Shown one piece after another: positions 6,708-8,070 of a stretch of 8,070 nt of DNA (the first letter of the stretch is position 1; each line of letters opens with the position of its first letter). The DNA is from an uncultured Oscillospiraceae bacterium. GTDB taxonomy: Bacteria > Bacillota > Clostridia > Oscillospirales > Oscillospiraceae. Below the pieces are notes generated by a model. It was not told the origin of the DNA. It made no database searches and saw only the letters and a program-made list of their open reading frames with translations. The DNA lies in assembly GCA_947630345.1 (NCBI GenBank), contig CANRHF010000087.1, positions 1 to 8,070 on the forward strand. Direction: 5' to 3'. The translations under genes and the position numbers were made by a program.

Positions 6708-7415
6708 ATGCGTATCTTGGAAGTGGAGGGCCTTTCGGCCTGGTATACCCAGGGGCGGACCCGGCAGCCGGTGCTACAAGACGTGACCTTCTGCCTGGAC
6801 CGGGGGGAGGTCCTGGGCCTGGTGGGGGAGAGCGGCAGCGGAAAATCCACCCTGGCCCGGTCGATTTTGGGCCTGCACCGGGACTGGGAGGGCCGGGTGC
6901 GGCACTATACCCCCCGCCCCCAGATGATCTTTCAGGACCCCTACCGCAGCCTGAACCCGGCCCACACTCTGCTCTGGACTCTGACCGAACCCCTCCGGGC
7001 CGCCGGGGTCCCCGCCGCTGCGCGGCGGGAGCGGGCCATGGCGCTGCTGGACCGGGTGGGTCTGGCGCCGGAGCTGGCCCGCCGCTATCCCCAGGAGCTC
7101 TCCGGGGGCCAGCGCCAGCGGGTGGCCATTGCCGCGGCGGTGATCGCCCGCCCCGGTCTGGTGGTGGCGGACGAGCCGGTGAGCGCCCTGGACGTGACGG
7201 TGCAGCGGCAAATTTTGGAGCTGCTGATGGACCTCAAACGGGAGTACGGCTTTAGCTGCCTGTTCATCAGCCACGACCTGGGGGTGATCTACCAGATCTG
7301 CGACCGGGTGCTGGTGATGGAGAGGGGCAAAATCGTGGAGGAAAACGACACCGACGCCCTCTTTGCCGCGCCCAAGCATCCCTTCACCAAAAAGCTGCTG
7401 GAGGCAGCGGAATAA
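6708..7415 (+). CDS. ABC importer ATPase 2, DppF/OppF/NikE type, compact form
   Basis: This 235-residue ATPase is the second nucleotide-binding subunit. Motifs: Walker A GESGSGKST (40-48), Q-loop FQDPYRSLNP with Gln76, signature LSGGQRQR (131-138), Walker B LVVADEP with Glu156, D-loop region SALD, and switch His189 in FISHD. The phrase FQDPYRSLNP and the DEPVSALDVTVQ run are typical of F/E-type subunits of peptide/nickel importers. Two things are unusual. It lacks the C-terminal oligo_HPY extension, ending with HPFTKKLLEAAE. It also has only 30 residues between the Walker A lysine and the Q-loop glutamine, against 49 in its partner, so part of the antiparallel beta subdomain is missing. All catalytic residues are present, so it is probably active. 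AAGGAGG (6697-6703) precedes the ATG by four bases and overlaps the previous stop. It is the last gene of the operon and is followed within a few bases by a terminator. Confidence 0.94.
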   Translation: MRILEVEGLSAWYTQGRTRQPVLQDVTFCLDRGEVLGLVGESGSGKSTLARSILGLHRDWEGRVRHYTPRPQMIFQDPYRSLNPAHTLLWTLTEPLRAAGVPAAARRERAMALLDRVGLAPELARRYPQELSGGQRQRVAIAAAVIARPGLVVADEPVSALDVTVQRQILELLMDLKREYGFSCLFISHDLGVIYQICDRVLVMERGKIVEENDTDALFAAPKHPFTKKLLEAAE

Positions 7416-7448
7416 AATTGCCGCCGGGCTTGCCCGACGGCGATTTTT
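7414..7448. terminator. Bidirectional intrinsic terminator between importer operon and serpin gene
   Basis: The arm at 7414-7429 pairs with 7432-7447: a lower A/T stem (AAAATT against a GATTTT-type arm), then GCCG/CGGC, one C7424-A7437 mismatch, then CGGGC/GCCCG around a two-base TT (functionally four-base) loop. Read on the + strand, a run of T (7444-7448) follows the GC stem. Read on the - strand, the A-tract at 7414-7417 becomes a T-tract. The hairpin overlaps the importer stop codon and lies 12 nt from the stop of the converging serpin gene, so it can serve both. Confidence 0.85.
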
Positions 7449-7459
7449 GGTGGTTTTTG

Positions 7460-8070
7460 TCAGACGGCGTTCAGGATGCCGATGAACACCGGCAGGTTGG
7501 TTTCGCTGTGGATGATCATGTAGACGAAGGGCCGGTCTAACTGGACGGATTTGTAGCCGTTCGGGTCCAGGGCGCCGGCGTCCATCATCACCGCTGTGGC
7601 GGCCCCGGCTCGGGTGCCCATGGCGGTGAGGGTCAGGCTGGTCTTGTGGACCACCTGGCCGATGTAGAGGGGCATGGGGCTCATGTGGGAAAAGTCCGCC
7701 TGCTCCGCCTCGAAGGCGTCGGGCATCCCCATGGCCGCCAGAATCTCCTTCAGGGCGTAGTCTCCCTCCACCTGGAACATGGGCAGGCGCAGATCCACGC
7801 TGGCCTCCTGCGCCCCCTCCAGCAGGGCCTGGAGCGCCTCCCCGTCCAAACCTGCAAGCACCTCCTCCGCTTTGACGCCCTCTTTGGGCAGCAGCGCCAC
7901 GAAGGCAAAGCCCCCGTCGGCATAGTCCTTCCGGAAGCCGGTTGCCAGCTGGTTTTCCAGGTAGACCGACTCCGACCCGTACAGGAAATCCGTCTCCTTC
8001 ACCGTCCCGTCCGCCTGGGTGAAGTCGGCGGGGCCGATCTGGTCCTCCCGGAAGGGATCCATCCACTCCG
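7460..8070 (-). CDS. Serpin (serine protease inhibitor), C-terminal half (partial)
   Basis: The frame runs off the right edge of the window. About 202 C-terminal residues are seen of a family usually 370-420 long. The Met at 8062 is internal: the residues before it are Glu-Trp, and EWMDPF corresponds to the conserved serpin W..PF motif. Numbered from that Met, serpin blocks follow: FAFVALLPKEG (52-62), VDLRLPMFQVEGDYALKEIL (89-108), MGMPDAFEAEQADFSHMS (111-128), IGQVVHKTSLTL (134-145), the hinge GTRAGAATAV (149-158) and the C-terminal strand LDRPFVYMII...PVFIGIL (175-197). Serpins trap serine or cysteine proteases when the reactive loop is cut and inserts into a beta sheet. The small hinge residues fit an inhibitory type. 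Counting from the P15 Gly by the alpha-1-antitrypsin pattern puts P1-P1' near Gly163-Ala164 (loop MMDAGALD), suggesting elastase-like targets. Whether it is secreted cannot be seen because the N-terminus is missing. It is transcribed towards the importer operon. Confidence 0.92.
   Translation of the reverse strand, partial: EWMDPFREDQIGPADFTQADGTVKETDFLYGSESVYLENQLATGFRKDYADGGFAFVALLPKEGVKAEEVLAGLDGEALQALLEGAQEASVDLRLPMFQVEGDYALKEILAAMGMPDAFEAEQADFSHMSPMPLYIGQVVHKTSLTLTAMGTRAGAATAVMMDAGALDPNGYKSVQLDRPFVYMIIHSETNLPVFIGILNAV

Noticed and set aside
8060..8062. ATG on the - strand as the serpin start codon
   Set aside because: The frame is open beyond it, the preceding Glu-Trp fits the serpin W..PF motif, and a start here would leave only half of the fold.
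6774..8066. Open frame of 430 codons on the - strand spanning the serpin and ATPase 2
   Set aside because: It is in a different frame from the serpin, crosses the terminator region and the whole ATPase 2 gene, and encodes a low-complexity Gly/Arg/Pro-rich sequence. It is a GC-bias artefact.

Overview
The window is a stretch of a GC-rich chromosome (roughly 60% G+C or more by eye, with strong preference for C or G in third codon positions). Shine-Dalgarno sequences are strong (AGGAGG/AAGGAGG). Gene content and codon style fit a GC-rich anaerobic gut clostridium of the Oscillospiraceae type (Flavonifractor/Pseudoflavonifractor/Lawsonibacter-like). That assignment is inference from style; no rRNA or marker gene is present to confirm it.

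Layout. (1) 1-2049: the end of gltB (glutamate synthase large subunit, C-terminal beta-helix domain) followed after 12 nt by a complete gltD (small subunit), an ammonium-assimilation operon read on the + strand. (2) 2050-2426: a 127-nt gap, an unrecognised 66-codon single-pass membrane protein, and a strong intrinsic terminator. (3) 2427-2578: a regulatory leader with a good sigma-A-type promoter, a CodY-box-like sequence inside the promoter spacer, a tiny possible leader ORF and a GC hairpin directly before the first Shine-Dalgarno of the next operon. (4) 2579-7415: a complete, tightly packed five-gene ABC importer operon of the peptide/nickel (SBP_bac_5) family: lipoprotein binding protein, two permeases and two ATPases, each with its own Shine-Dalgarno and spacings of 9-22 nt. 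(5) 7416-7448: a hairpin with A-tract and T-tract that can terminate transcription from both sides. (6) 7460-8070: on the - strand, converging on the importer operon, the C-terminal half of a serpin (serine protease inhibitor), including the reactive-centre loop. Its N-terminal half lies beyond the window.

How the parts relate. GltBD makes glutamate from glutamine and 2-oxoglutarate. The importer would bring in peptides, or possibly a metal-chelate as in Nik/Cnt systems, whose component sizes it closely matches. A CodY-like site would tie the importer to nitrogen and branched-chain amino acid status, which is speculative. The serpin is an independent transcription unit. Bacterial serpins in gut commensals are known to inhibit host-type elastases, and the small residues in this loop (Ala/Gly) are compatible with that.

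No mobile element, CRISPR array, tRNA or rRNA was seen. I see no clearly undescribed system. The parts most worth a second look are the serpin, the small membrane protein, the leader of the importer operon and the unusual second ATPase.
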